DNA of 64,000 nt from Apoda limacodes (lineage: Eukaryota; Arthropoda; Insecta; Lepidoptera; Limacodidae), in assembly GCA_946406115.1 (NCBI GenBank), contig OX291545.1, positions 23,121,153 to 23,185,152 of the forward strand, read 5' to 3'. A model generated the notes under the pieces. It was not told where the DNA came from and ran no database searches. It saw only the letters and a program-made list of their open reading frames with translations. Within the stretch, counting starts at the first letter, position 1, and each line of letters begins with the position of its first letter. The position numbers were made by a program, and so were the translations under genes. Shown here one piece after another: positions 1 through 13,000 of the stretch.

Positions 1-2
1 TC

Positions 3-182
3 GAAGGATCCACCAACGCATCAGACATCAACGTACAGTGGCCAGTAGCGACGATGCCAGAACCATGTCAGATCATGATAATGCAGGACAAACAACTCGA
101 CCTGAGGGACGTGGACCTATGTGACGTTAAAGACTTACTGAACAGATTAAGATATAGTGCTAGTGCAACAAACTCTGCATGA
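3..182 (+). pseudogene. 3' end of an open reading frame, probably of a retroelement
   Basis: A reading frame is open from the left edge and ends at the TGA at 180-182 (about 59 codons). The C-terminus is hydrophilic, with the run DLRDVDLCDVKDLLNRLRYS. I do not recognise the protein. It is followed by about 350 bp of LTR-looking sequence, so the end of a retroelement pol or env-like frame is the simplest reading. The rest lies outside the window. Confidence 0.35.
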
Positions 183-198
183 GTGCATAGCAGTTAAT

Positions 199-565
199 AG
201 TGTCAGTGTATGGACTTTAAGCCTTTATGCTATATTTTTTATTTGTATTGTTTCTTTGTAATTAAATTTAAATTGTTTTTCCGAAATAACCCTGAACCAC
301 CCACGCTGTCTCAGGATAATTTCTCTCTTGGGGAGAGAGGAGTTAAGGTTGAGCAACCCTGCCAAATCTCCTTTAAGAGCACGGCAGCATCAGCAGCCAA
401 ATCAAGGACGTGCGTCAATACGAAATAGCAAACTAAGTAAAATATTTAGTATATAAATCTCTGTAGAGACTAAGAAAAGTGAATATCATTGTTGTAATTA
501 ATCTAAGTAGTTACTCTGTCCAAATAAATATATTTCTTATAAATACTTCAGTGTCGTTCACTTAA
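199..565 (+). mobile_element. possible solo or 3' LTR
   Basis: This stretch follows the stop of the partial frame. It begins near TGTCAGTGTATGG and contains the hairpin-like CTCTCTTGGGGAGAGAG, an AATAAATATA polyadenylation-like site near 521 and a T-rich end. That layout suits an LTR of a Ty3/gypsy or BEL element. No second LTR is in the window and no target duplication could be checked, so the limits are uncertain. Confidence 0.3.
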
Positions 566-689
566 TTCGTGCGATTTTTTCCAAAGTCTCCATCAGAATA
601 TCGCACCGTAGATAGACGAGCTGTCTAAACTGGATAAAACAGTATCGTGGTACAGTTAGACAGCGACCGTCCACAGAAAATAGCCACTA

Positions 690-1655
690 TGGGGCTCCCA
701 GTGGATACCTCCTTAGACGAGATAGCGGAAGACTTCGCTTATGCGGACTTCCCTGTTACACATCCGCCAAATTCCAGCGGCTAGGGGCCGACCGAACGGC
801 ATTTACTACGCCTAGCCCCAGGAAAGGCACACGGTAGCTGACCTCCAAAGCCTTTACGCCATTAGCGAGCTTCTAAGCATGGCATCACGATTGAAGCGTG
901 GCGCTCACAGCCGGGCCAAGCTTAATGCCATAAAATGTGTCCGCTGCGGCGATAAACACCCAGCGTCGGTATGCGACCGCCAATCGGTAGCGCTGAAATG
1001 CGCAAACTGTAAACAGGCGCATACAGCCAATGACCAATCGTGCGTTCAGTCGTGAAGCGAGGAGAGAAGGGATAAAAATTGCTCCACCGCTACCTCGTCT
1101 CAACGCCCAATGGGCAACTAATCTACCGCCCCCTCAACCCACCCTTCAAAATATTGGTCCTCAAGTGTACAACTTGTCGGTAGCTGCGAACTTACTTCCA
1201 CCAATCTACTGACATAGGCGATTACTGTACCGGTAGCACCGCACCCCCGCCATTCGTACCAAACATATTTATACCTCCTCCATAATTTACAGATCCCCCA
1301 CGGCCCCCCAAAAATATCACAGCCCCAGAATACAATGCAGCCCTGTGTTGCTACTACTCAACCACGCAACCCCCTCACGTCAAGCTGCCCTAGCGGCATC
1401 CAATACTTACAGGGCTCAACCCATATCTCACTTGGTGCCCTTAACATAGCTAGAGCTGCTATAGCAGTACTCAACTCGGTCATAGAAGCCATAGCCGCTG
1501 GCATAACTTGCAACTCACCACTACTCACACGTGGGAATTTAATGGGGCATTATCGGGGCCTTAATCTGAGAATTGTGTACTGGAACCCTGGGAGCATAAA
1601 AGGCAAGGCAGCCGCCCGCAGAACGTTAGTCCAGGAACACGAAACTCCGAGGTGA
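690..1655 (+). pseudogene. Jockey-clade non-LTR retrotransposon fragment (ORF1 end and ORF2 start)
   Basis: Decayed LINE on the + strand. At about 840-940 a frame reads GITIEAWRSQPGQA, the segment that normally precedes the Gag zinc knuckles of Jockey-like ORF1 proteins. At 942-1055 another frame carries two CCHC knuckles, CVRCGDKHPASVC and CANCKQAHTANDQSC, then a stop. At about 1561-1655 the phrase LRIVYWNPGSIKGK matches the start of the ORF2 endonuclease domain. Frameshifts and stops separate the parts and the reverse transcriptase is absent, so the copy is dead. Clade is judged from motifs only. Confidence 0.72.
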
Positions 1656-3780
1656 TGCTCCACATTCCAAATTTCTTCACGTATAGGCGAGACGAAACTT
1701 GTAGCGACCTAGTGACATTTTTTTCAATATCACAAGATATATAAAACATCAGTAACAGAGGCGCTAAATACTCTTAATCGCGTATTTTGTAACACGGAGA
1801 CTTCAGGTGGGTTGAAAGGCCTAAAAACTTGGGCAAGAGGAAGTGTGTCAAGTCTTTATCCTGCTAAAATAAATCCTAGACGTCTCGAACATCATTTCTT
1901 TTTTTTTAAACATGAAGAAAACATTGTTTCAGCTTGGAGTTAAGGTTTGAGTTAACTTTTCTATTCTAATGTAAAATAACCCTAATATACTTTGGTTTAC
2001 TGTGTGCGCTTAGACATAGATAGGTTCAAAATAAAAAAAATATTAAGCGGGAATGCGTAGCGTCACCCACCACTTATTCCTTTATCATCATATCAGTTAA
2101 TATTCAGTCCAATGCTGAATATTATTTTCCTTTATGGTGCGCCAGTTCTTGAGTTCCTCTGCATTTGCATGCATATATTTACTATAATCTACTAGAGCCA
2201 CTTCAGCTCGCTATGTCGATAACTTTATAAGTTACCTTCCAAAAGTCCTCTTTTCGGATTCGACTCAGTAATTTTGAGCATGTGAACTAGCCCTGCTTTG
2301 GTCAAAGACCTTAGTATTCAGACTCAGCTGCAGGTGACGAGAAGATTGACAAAACTTTCCAAATGCCTTGACTAGCTGGATCCTCCTACGGTTTTGTTCT
2401 TAAAGTTTCTTCCGGCCGGTTCGGGGATATGAAGTCCCTCTCTCACATATATCGCTCGGTTTTGATAGTACTAAAGAAGTGTTTAGTCCTTATTTTTGGG
2501 GAAGAATACTACCACACTTTCGTTCCCAATCCCCAGTGGTACTGCATTTACAGATGACGACATTGAAGAGCTTTGCTAACTTTTGAAGCAATTGGAGCTC
2601 TTCAAACTTTTAGAAGCTCAGTCTTCGTAATGCTGTCGTCCGAAAGAAGAAAGCAAGATTAATAAAGGTGACTTTGCGGTTCCCTTTGCCCGCCTCTGTG
2701 TAGGTGTTATAGAAATTAGTTTCAAACTAGATACCTACCGCCATTTTGTGGTCATTTTTTTAGTTCATGGCACGAGCAAAGAAACATTTTGGAGTAATTT
2801 TTGAATCTGTGTGTACACATCCAAAGGATTCCAAATTATTTAAGAAAAAGTTAAGTTTAATTTATGATTATATATAATCGTTTTTGTTTTCTTTATTATC
2901 TAAAACGACTCAAAAATTCACACAAGGGGCGAACAGTTTGGTTTGTAGTAGACACATTCGCAGCAGCTGCTTCTTCACTCTCTGCTGTTGAAAAGCACAA
3001 CAGGATGTTGAGACGTTGTTTTCGGTAACGTCCTTAAGAGTGCACCTTCGTAGAGATCTAAGCAAAGAGACAGCGCTATATAATTGCTGCCTAGTGTTGC
3101 CGTAACAGCCAACGCGTAAAATGTTGCGAAAAATTAATAAAACGTCGTTTATAAAGAAAGTACGATAGTTATTAAAAAACTGGTTTGAGCACATTAAGAT
3201 ATTGTTATTTCCTACCAATCATTTTTATAACAATCGTAAAAGCTTTCTTTTTAAAGATTCAACAAAGAATGTATGCGAAACAAGGTTTTTTGTTCAAAAA
3301 CTAAATGTATTAAGTAAAATGTCAAAAATCGTGTTGCGACGTTCAAGCGAGAAAAGATTAAGAGATCAAGTTTTCTGTGTCAAAAAAATTAGTGTCGGAC
3401 AACCGTCCGGAATCGTGACAACTTGTGCCTTTCACTTTTTATGTCTGTCTCTCTCGCTCTTATGCGGGCTAACCATGCCGCGTGCCTCTCACTCGCTCTC
3501 ATTGTGAGCGCATAACGTGAGCGGAGCGTAACGCAGTTTCTTGAAGTGTCACCCGGCAAACCAATTTATAAGACGTTGTCACGTCAAAATTTTGCTCCTA
3601 AATAACATATAAACTGAGATCTAAAGATCTAAATCGACCAACATGACCAATTTGACTTATATTCGAACCCTTAAGATGCGATCCGGAATGATTGTATTAA
3701 AAGTGTGAAATAAAAGTTTATGCTGAGCGCTGTCGCTGTGAGTGCGAATCGGACCGTGCTTGTAGTTTTTTTTTTAAACT
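1656..3780. other. no gene recognised; upstream region of FATP gene 1
   Basis: About 2.1 kb upstream of FATP exon 1. A - strand frame at 2910-3218 (102 codons) resembles nothing I know. Around 3430-3535 there is a CT-rich, then GC-richer stretch with repeated TCTCGCTCT and GAGCGNA motifs that could belong to the promoter region. Nothing else is supported. Confidence 0.5.
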
Positions 3781-3789
3781 GTCTTTGCT

Positions 3790-3900
3790 CCCTCGTTGCC
3801 ACAGAACATTATTACTCTTGTAACTCATCCTACTAGACAACAGAACACTATTACTCAGTGACGTTTAGTCAATCGTATACTGTGTAGCAATCCGGTCGTA
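3790..3900 (+). promoter_or_regulatory. candidate core promoter and 5' leader of FATP gene 1
   Basis: Just upstream of the start codon there is an arthropod initiator-like TCAGT at 3855-3859 within an imperfect 39-bp tandem repeat (ACAGAACATTATTACTC near 3801 and ACAGAACACTATTACTC near 3840). No clear TATA box or downstream element was seen. The real transcription start could also lie on an upstream non-coding exon. Confidence 0.25.
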
Positions 3901-4073
3901 ATGAAGTACCTAGTAGCCGCAATATCAGCATTCGCTGCCGTTTGCCTATGTCTTGGGTTTTTCAATGCTTTTGTTATATTTATTCTATTCTTATGTTTTG
4001 GTGTATTGTGTGGTTTATTGTTCCACTACAGATGGTTTTGTGTTGCCATTAAAACACTACCGAGGGATTTAAA
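3901..4073 (+). CDS. FATP: FATP gene 1 exon 1 (start codon, membrane anchor)
   Basis: The ATG at 3901 opens a frame for [15 protein letters not shown] and then a long hydrophobic run ([20 protein letters not shown]) before a positive stretch ending TLPRDLK. This fits the N-terminal membrane segment of FATPs. The donor is GTAAGTA at 4074. The split AA|G codon is completed by the first base of exon 2, 17 kb away, and that phase match is the main support. The exon sits outside the obvious reading-frame calls because an in-frame TAA follows the donor at once. Confidence 0.85.
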
Positions 4074-7000
4074 GTAAGTAATAACAGATTACTTGAAGAA
4101 AGGCAAATTGCTTTGTATCAAAGCAAATTCATTAACTCCAAGAAAATGATCCTCTCCCTATAGACGTAAGAGAATATTTACTTAGTAAAAGTAAAAAAAA
4201 ACTTGAAAATATTTATTTATACCAAGACAAAAAAATTCAATGCAATGAAACAAATGAATCGAGTCAAAGATAAGTTATTCTTTAAGCGAAATATGTTTCG
4301 ATTTCCATTAAGGAAATTTTTTGTAAGAATAAGAAATATTATTCTTTTTTCTAGCAATTAGATTTGATTAATTGAGAGTCGGTACAAAATATTTCTGTTT
4401 GAGAATATGCAATGACAAATAAAGGTACTTGTACATATACAGTACCGACGATTAAAAAACGCTCTTGTAGCAGTAGTCCGGTTGACAGAACTACGAAACT
4501 TTTAAGTTGCAATCGTTCGGTTGTGACAAAACACCGAACTATTGATACCTTTTTAGTAGCAGCAGCCTGGTTAGTTAATAATCTAAACAAAATAAATTTA
4601 CAAACAATTTTATATTAAAAAAAATTTTTTTTTAGCATAATTAACGTTTTTTTAAAAAAAACAAATGAGTGTCGCAAAACAAATGAATGACAATTTTTTT
4701 TAATCATAAAAACCCTTTTTTGGAAACTTTTCTTTAATTTTTTTTTATTATTATCAATTTTTAATCATAAGTAAAAAAAAATTATCTTGTCAAGACCTTT
4801 ATTTCGGATGACAGCTGTCAAATTAAAGGGCTATACCTCTAAAACCACCAACGGTCAACCTATTTACCCCGGTTGACCGAACTTTCTATAATTCGAACTT
4901 GTGCGCCATTCTTTAGTTTTCGATTTTTAAGGTATATCACTTTTGTAAGGAAACAACTAGTCTACGAACAATGGTTTTGAAGATAGCCCGCGATAAAAGC
5001 TATGTATACTAATAAGACAGGCAGCTGTTGGCAATAGTCCGAATAAGGTTTTTAGAATCAAAATTAGAAAGGGAGCCCTAAATTAAAAAAATTATATTGC
5101 TATATTGCATAGCTTTTATCGCGGGCTCTGAGCGCGGCGACCGAATCAAGAAATTTCGTAACGAAAAAAACCTAACAACGGCAAAATTGACTGTAAGGAA
5201 AATCAATTTAAAGCCGAAAAAAAATTGAATTTTATATATTTTTTTGATGACAATCATAAGTTTAGGAGTTTTATTAGTAGGTTATGAGAGTCGAAAAACG
5301 ATTGAATAAACTTGACTCGATACAATAACATCGCAAAGTTTCCTCTAAACCTTAATTTTTAGAGAGATACTTCTACGGGCTCCCATATAACAAACGTGAT
5401 TTTTTTTTCGTTTTTATATATACTTAATGGTACGGTATTTATCGTGCGCGCATCCGACTCGCACTTCGCCGATTTTTTCCTACCCCACTCCGTGGAATCC
5501 GTATCGTACTACAATAAAATTTACGTTTGTTGCTGTTGGTTTCGCCGAGGTTCTGTGAAAAGTTTCTAGATTAAAGATTGTAGAAATGGTATTGAAAACT
5601 GAAGATATGAGATAGAATCTAATATCTTCTATTTATAATGATATTTAGTAAAACCCTGTTGTTTAGCAGAACATTATATTTAAGACAGTGGCATAAATCA
5701 TATCACATAGACAAACATACAATATTTAAAACTATTATGCCGGTACTCAATAAAGATTACAATAATCTACTTAATCGACCTCTAACACTCACCTTTAATC
5801 TATATTATGTACCTACCTTTAAGATAAACACTGACTTAACAATGACAATTATAAAAAGTTAACAATATAAAAACAACAAATACTTCTACGCACCCAGAAT
5901 AAAATAAAATGTCTTGTGCGCACCCTTAAGAAATTTGTTCATTATAAAACTATATATAACATACATCCTACCCTTAATGAATTAATTTCTGTTCGTTAAA
6001 CATAAATCGTTAACAAAACCTTTAACTTTAGGACCATGTAAACATTTTGTCAGTTGGCATATACTTAATCACAATCTGTTAACTCAAAACTGCCTCACGA
6101 ATAAAATGGTATTTGATATCTATGTGTTTTGTCCTATTATGGTTCATTTTATTGTTAGCTATTCTATGAGCAGACTGATTGTCATTAAAGATCACCACAG
6201 GCTTGTCATAAGGTTTGTCTAAAAATGTAGACAATATATTGTTAAAATATAAAGCTTCCGTAGAAGCTTGGCTCAGTGCAACATACTCTGCTTCCGTGGA
6301 TGACGTAGATATACACTACTGTTTTCGACTCTCCAACGATATAACATTATCTCCTAACTTAAACACAAAGCCTGTATACGACTTACGATCAAATGAACGA
6401 CCCCAATCGGCATCTACATATCCTAATAGGTCTAGGTTTTTATGAGTCTTTTTAAAAGTAAGACAAAAGTCTAACGTTCCTTTTAAGTAACAAAGGACTC
6501 TTTTAGCGCATTTAAAATGCAAATTATCAAAACAAGAATTAAATTGTGACAAGATACTTACAACATGAGCTATGAATGATCTAGTATTCATTGCCAAGTA
6601 ATTTAAACAACCTATCTGATAAGGTAACTCACAATCAACAGCACTTGCTTTATCCAACCTTAAACGAACTTCCATGGGTGTGGTAGCAGGCTTACATTCA
6701 CTCATTTTGAAATCATTTAAGACATTTAATATGTACTGTTTTTGGTCAAGATAAATACAGTCATTTTCCCTTCTTAACCTCATTCCTAGTACATTTCTAG
6801 CAGGACCTAAGTCTTTAAGTTTTATTTATTTAACAAACCCAATTTCAAATTTTGTTTTTTGCTATTACAGTTCCCAAAAACAAAAATATCTTCAACATAT
6901 ACAACAATAAGTTTTGCTTTATCATTGAGTTTATGATACAAACAAGGTTCAACTTTAGACTGGATAAAACCTAAACTTAACAATACTCTATCCAACTCAT

Positions 7001-10000
7001 TGAACCACGAGTTTGAAGCTTGTTTAAGCCCATATCTTTGCAACTTACAGACTTTAGTTTGATGACCTCTAACAATGACACCTTTTAGCTGCACCATATA
7101 TATATCCTCTTTTAACCTGCCATATAAAAATGCTGTTGTGACATCCTAATGGTCAATAAACCAATCATATTGAACAGCTAATGAAATTAAAATTCGTAAA
7201 GTTGAGCTTCTAACTACTGGAGAATAAGTTTCATTGTAATCTATGCCTCTTACCTGCGTTAAAACTTTCGCCACTAATCTAGCTTTATATTTAATTATCT
7301 TACCATCGCTATCCTTTTTTATTTTGAAAACCCATCGACATTGAATAGGTTTTTTATCCTGTGGAAGATCTACCAGTGTCCATGTCTCGTTATCCTTTAA
7401 CGATTGCAACTCGTCGTCCATGGCCTTCTGCCACATTTCACGATCGGGCCTCATCAACGCATCCTCCACCGTCAATGGATCATCATCGATTCCTGCAATA
7501 GCACTGTTAAAATAATCAACAGGTTTACGATTTCGAAGAAAATATCTACTCTCAGAAGCCTCGTTGTCCAAATTTCTTTCTGATGTATCAAATTCTGTGC
7601 TTTCTAGCTCGCATAAAGTTTTACTAGATGTGTCAAGATTCAAAAAAGAAGTACTGTTCTCTCTCTTCTCACATGAGTCCAAAAAAGTATTTTCTAAAAA
7701 TGTGACATCTCTGGCTATTGCCACATTCCCCGTCTTCGGATCCATAAGTCTATATCCTTTACTTTCAGTAGAATATCTAACAAAGACCATTTCTTGTGTT
7801 TTGAAATCAAGTTTTTGTCTCTTTTGCTGTGGTTTTAATGCATAAGCAGTACATCCAAAAACTTTTAGGTGTCCTAAATCTACTTTTCTTCCTGTCCAAA
7901 TCTCTTCCGGAACTGCCCCAATAACTGCTTTTGTAGGACTCCGATTTTTCAAGTATACGACGGTATTAATGGCCTCTGCCCAATATTTCTTGCTTAAATT
8001 GGCTTCATATAGTAATGTTCTCGCCTTTTCAACAATAGTCCTGTTGGCTCTTTCAGCAACACGGTTTTGTTCGGCTTTGTATGGCACCGTTCTTTGATGT
8101 TTTATTCCGCTCAATTTCAGAAAAGTTTCAAATTGGTTATTCCAAAATTCTCCGCCGTTGTCAGATCGCAAACATTTTATTGACTTTTCCATTTAATTTT
8201 CTACCAAAACTTTGTATTCTTTTAACTTCATAAATGTTTCGCTTTTATTTTTCAAAAGATACACGTGAGTTTTCCGAGAAAAATCATCAATAAACAATAG
8301 CATGTACCTTGAACCGTTGAATGATGCCTGATGATGTCGGACCACACAAATCTGTGTGCACAATTCCAATAGGTAATTAGCCCTCGACTCTTGTCTTTTG
8401 AAAGGACTTTTTTCCATTTATACACGGAACACACGGTTCTTGTAAATCCGTCTTATTATACGATATTCCAGACACAAGATCAATCAATATATTCATATAT
8501 TCCTGATTTAAATGAGCTAATCTTTTGTGCCACAAATTTGACATGTTTTTATGTGAAAACGTCAAATTAGCGAGAAAATTTTCGTTTCGTTCATAAGCTC
8601 CGCCGACGTCATGACCCGTTGCGATAAAATGGCCTGTTACATTTTTAACGGTACAACCTCTTCTGTCAAAACATATCGAAAAACCGTCTTTTATGAGATT
8701 GCTAACAGAAATCAAATTCGCTGATAAACCAGGAACATGCCAAACATTAGATAATGTTTGTACACCATTTCCTCCACAGTTCAGCCTTGCACTTCCTTTA
8801 CCTTTTACAAGTAATTCATCTGCATTCGCCACCCTTACTGTCAAGTTGTTTCCTTGGGGTCCATAACAAAGCAACTTGTTTTGATCGTGGGTCATGTGAT
8901 TCGACCAACAACTGTCAAGATACTAATATATAACTTTGAATTAAAACATTTTATACACAAAAATACTTTATTTTTTGTAATGTCTCTAATGACAGACGTT
9001 CATAATGTTTTTTAATATGACATTGTATGGAAGTAGTATCTACTCTATGACATTCCTCACCATTTAGTCCAATTGTTAAATGAGACGAGTTGGACGCCTA
9101 ATTTGGCGATGATTACGTCGTCGTAGTGGAGTCGCTCCTAGAACTGGTGTTGGTCTTTCACCCGATTGAGGCAGTTCCGAATAATTTTCATTCAAACATC
9201 TCGTATTTGAGGCTGGCTCGGTCGTTGGTGTATTTCTAGAATTTACAGAGACGTTTGGGGGTTCTATGAATGTTGTTAGATCACTTGTGAGTAAAAGATT
9301 AGGTGACATCATATCTGGTGATCTTGATATTTTTTCAATATCTTTGTTTTCAGTAACAACAGTTTGGTGAAGTTGTTCACTCATTTTTGGACGGATGTGG
9401 TCAGCATGTCTTCGTTTTTCTATACCTTCAGGAGTAGTTATAATATATGAATATTTATTAGTTCTTTTAGTGACAACCGCTGGTTTCCACTTATGTTCGC
9501 ATTGAGTTTTTGTAAATATTTTATCTCCCGGTCTGTAAATAGGAGAAACTTCATCGGTTTTGATATTTTCTTGAATATTTTTATGCTGCAATATTTTTCT
9601 GAGACGACCAAACATCATTTGAGCTGGCGATTTTCCTATTGTACTGTAAGGAGTATTTCGGTATGAGAACAAAAAGTTACGAAGTCTGTTTTTGGTACTT
9701 AATTTGTCCCTAGTACTAGCAGCCATTCTTGTCTTTAGAGTGCGGACTAGACGTTCTGCTAATCCATTAGTCCTTGGGTGATATGGTGATGACGTAACAT
9801 GTAAAATACCTTTGTTTTCACAGTATTCCTTAAATTCGTTTGATGTTAGTTGGGGTCCATTATCGGATACTATAACTTATGGTATTCCAAAAGTCGAAAA
9901 AATACCTTCAAGTTTATCAGCATAATTTTGCTGTGGTTATTTTTACCATAGATTTCACTTCGATCCATTTAGACAACGCGTCAGCAAGTACAAGCCAATA

Positions 10001-13000
10001 TTTCCCTCCAAATGGTCCTGCAAAATCAATGTGAATTCTTTCCCACACTCGATTTGGAATTGACCAGGAAAAAACAGGAAGTTCAAGATTGTTTGGTCTG
10101 TTTTCTTGACATTTGTAACATTTTTTATTACATGGAATTCAATGTCTTCTTCGATTGACGGCCACCAAACATAAAACCGTGCATGAGCTCTCATTGAAGA
10201 TGATCCAGGATGTCCAGTGTGCAAATACTTTAAGGTCTTAAGTTGCAATGTTTTTGGCACAATTCTTCCTTGCCACATAACGATTCTGTTTTCTAAAGAA
10301 ATTTCATCACGTTTTCTGTAAAACGGCTTAAGGTCACTTTCATTGTGATAGTTTTTCCAATCTAATTTTATACATTGTGTGATACTTGTCTAAGGATTGA
10401 ATCATTTTTAGTTTCTTTTCTGATAATTTCCTCGTTTAATGTTAGATCTCGGATTTTGCCCTGCTGTTGTTGTTCACTTATTTTGTTTACTAATTTTTCA
10501 GTTTCGCATAGTTGTTCATCAGGGTTAGGCATTCTAGACAGGTAATCAGCCACAATATTATGTTCTCCTTTTTTGTATACGATGTCATAGTCATAGCTGC
10601 CTATTGTCAATGCCCACCTTACAAGTCTGTTATTAACAATCTTAGGTAAATTTCTTTGAGGTCCTAATACATGTATTAGAGGCTTATGATCGGTTACGAG
10701 TGTAAACTTCATTCCTCGTAAGTATTGGTCAAACTTTCTTATTCCGAAGAAGATACTTAGAGCCTCTCGATCAATGACTGAGTATTTGCTCTCCGCAGGT
10801 TTTAACTTTCGAGAAGCGAAAGCTTTGGGCTGGTCAACGTTTTGAATTTTATGATATAACACAGCTCCAACGCCCTTTTGGAAGCATCGCAAGCAAGGTA
10901 TAATGGTTGGTTTTCATTCAAAGCAATGAGATATTTAGAATTCGCAATGATACGTTTTATCTTTTGAAATACCTTGTCTTCTTTGTCCTTCCACTGCCAT
11001 TTTTGTCTATGTCCCGTTAATTCATGTAGATCTGCGCATAATCCATGTAGATGTGGTATGGAACGCTCATAAAAGTACAAGGAAGGATCTGAGTTCTTTG
11101 GTGTTTTTGGGAGGTGGTGCTTTTAATATAGCTTCGACTTTGGATTTTGTAGGGCTTGCTCCTTTCTTGTTTATTAGATGTCCTTTCAGGTTGCAAAAAC
11201 AACATTTTTTTAAATTTACCTTCAAGCCAGCTTTTTGCAATCTTGTTAAGTCACTAGAAAGATTTTCTAGGTGTTTTTTGTCATCTTTTCCTGTTACGGC
11301 TATGTCATCAAAATACACTGCAAAATTTGGAATATCTTCAAGTAGTTTTTCTAAAAAACTTTGAAAAATAGATGGGGCCGTTGAAATTCCAAATGGCATT
11401 CTATTGTACTGGTAATAACCTTTGTGTGTTGAGGTGATAAGATACTTTTTGGAGTCTGGTGCGACTTTAAATTGTAGATGTGCATCTTTTAGATCAATTT
11501 TAGAGTACTTATCACCATTTGCTAAAAGTTGACATAGTTGATCAAATAATGGAACGGGATCCATGTGCTAAATTAATGCTTGGTTAACAGTAGTTCGGTA
11601 ATCACCACAAATCCGTATTTGTCCATTTGGTTTTAGTACGTTGACAGTTGGTGTTGCCCATTCTATTGGTATTACATTCGGATTGACTGGGGTGATGGTA
11701 CCTTGTTCTACTAAACGTTGTAGTTCGGTTTCAACATTCTTCTTCATACTAAATTTAACAGGTCTAGGTGGTAGGCGTTTCGGTTCTGCATTAGTCTTGA
11801 TATGAATGTTAACTTGATAATTTAACTTTTCCCAATTTGTTGTTAAAAAGCTCAATATGCTTCTTAATAATGTTATTTAGTAATTCTTTGATGTTGTTGG
11901 AGCTTATCTTTACTGAATAAACTGGTTTGGGAAAGTCCATGTTAAATATTCCACTCCACTGTAACCCGAATAATAAGGGGTCTGCTCTCTTCATAATGAC
12001 CACCGGTAGTATTTTTTGTTCACCGTTTAATTCCACAGTTACGTCAGTCAGGCCTTTTGGTTTTAGTTTTAAATTAGAGTAAGCTCGCAGGGAAGGGCCT
12101 TTTCCTAATGGCGGTGCACCAATTTTCCTCCAAAGTTCTGTACTTATTATTGAATAAATAGATCCGGGATCCCAATCCATAGTACATTTAATGCTATTTA
12201 TGTTTACATCAATTTTCTTACATCGTGTGGTTTTGTTATTAATTTGACACACAATATCCTCGATGTCGCTCACATCGATGGATGTCTCAGATGAATGTGA
12301 AGAATAATTATCTTCTGAATAGTTGCTATTTCTGTTGCTAATTCTGTGTATTTTAGTTGGACCTCGGATGTTCCGCCAGTTTCGTTTCTGAATATGCGTT
12401 GATAAATATGCTCTACCAGATTTAATGCAGCAATTCTCAAAATGTCCTTCAGAGTCACATTCCTTACAAACGTGATTTTTAGCTTAAAAATCGTTGTAGT
12501 TGTGTTTTTCATATTTGCCACAACGTCTGCATTGGCCTGGTTTTAGTTCTCTGGGCGTATTGAAATTTTGTTCTTTTATGCCCTGTTTACTGTTTTTGAT
12601 ATTAATTTTATTCATAGAATGTGCTGTGTCAGTTTCAGCCATTTCTCGCGAGAGGGCTATATTAAAAACTTCAGTAAAAGTAATTTCTATTGGTTTGACG
12701 TTTGTTTTTGTAGGTCAGGCCATCTTTGCCGTAATTCAATTTCTAGCTGTTCGTGATTTAAACCAGTAGTAAAACGGTCACGTAGTTGTTGTTCAAGTAA
12801 TACTCCCTCATAGCCACAGTCTCTACTAAGTTCCTTTAGTCTGTTAGCATAATTTTCTATAGATTCTGTACTTTCTCTAGTTCAGTTCCAAAAATCTATA
12901 AGTGCTTTGTATCTTGTTTTCTTTGTGCGATGTAAATCTAAAAGTTTCACTTTTAAATCTTCGTATACAGTTTTCTCAAAATCAGGGTTGAATGCAATTT

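Noticed and set aside
2910..3218. 102-codon - strand frame as a gene
   Set aside because: No recognisable motif, no splice or start context, and the region is unique AT-rich flank.
5638..5862. 74-codon + frame near 5.7 kb
   Set aside because: Lies over the copia 3' LTR; the similar sequence at the other LTR does not keep the frame.
7564..7845. + strand frame over copia pol
   Set aside because: Antisense shadow of the integrase/RT linker.
11053..11364. + strand frame over the gypsy RT
   Set aside because: Antisense shadow of the RT coding region.
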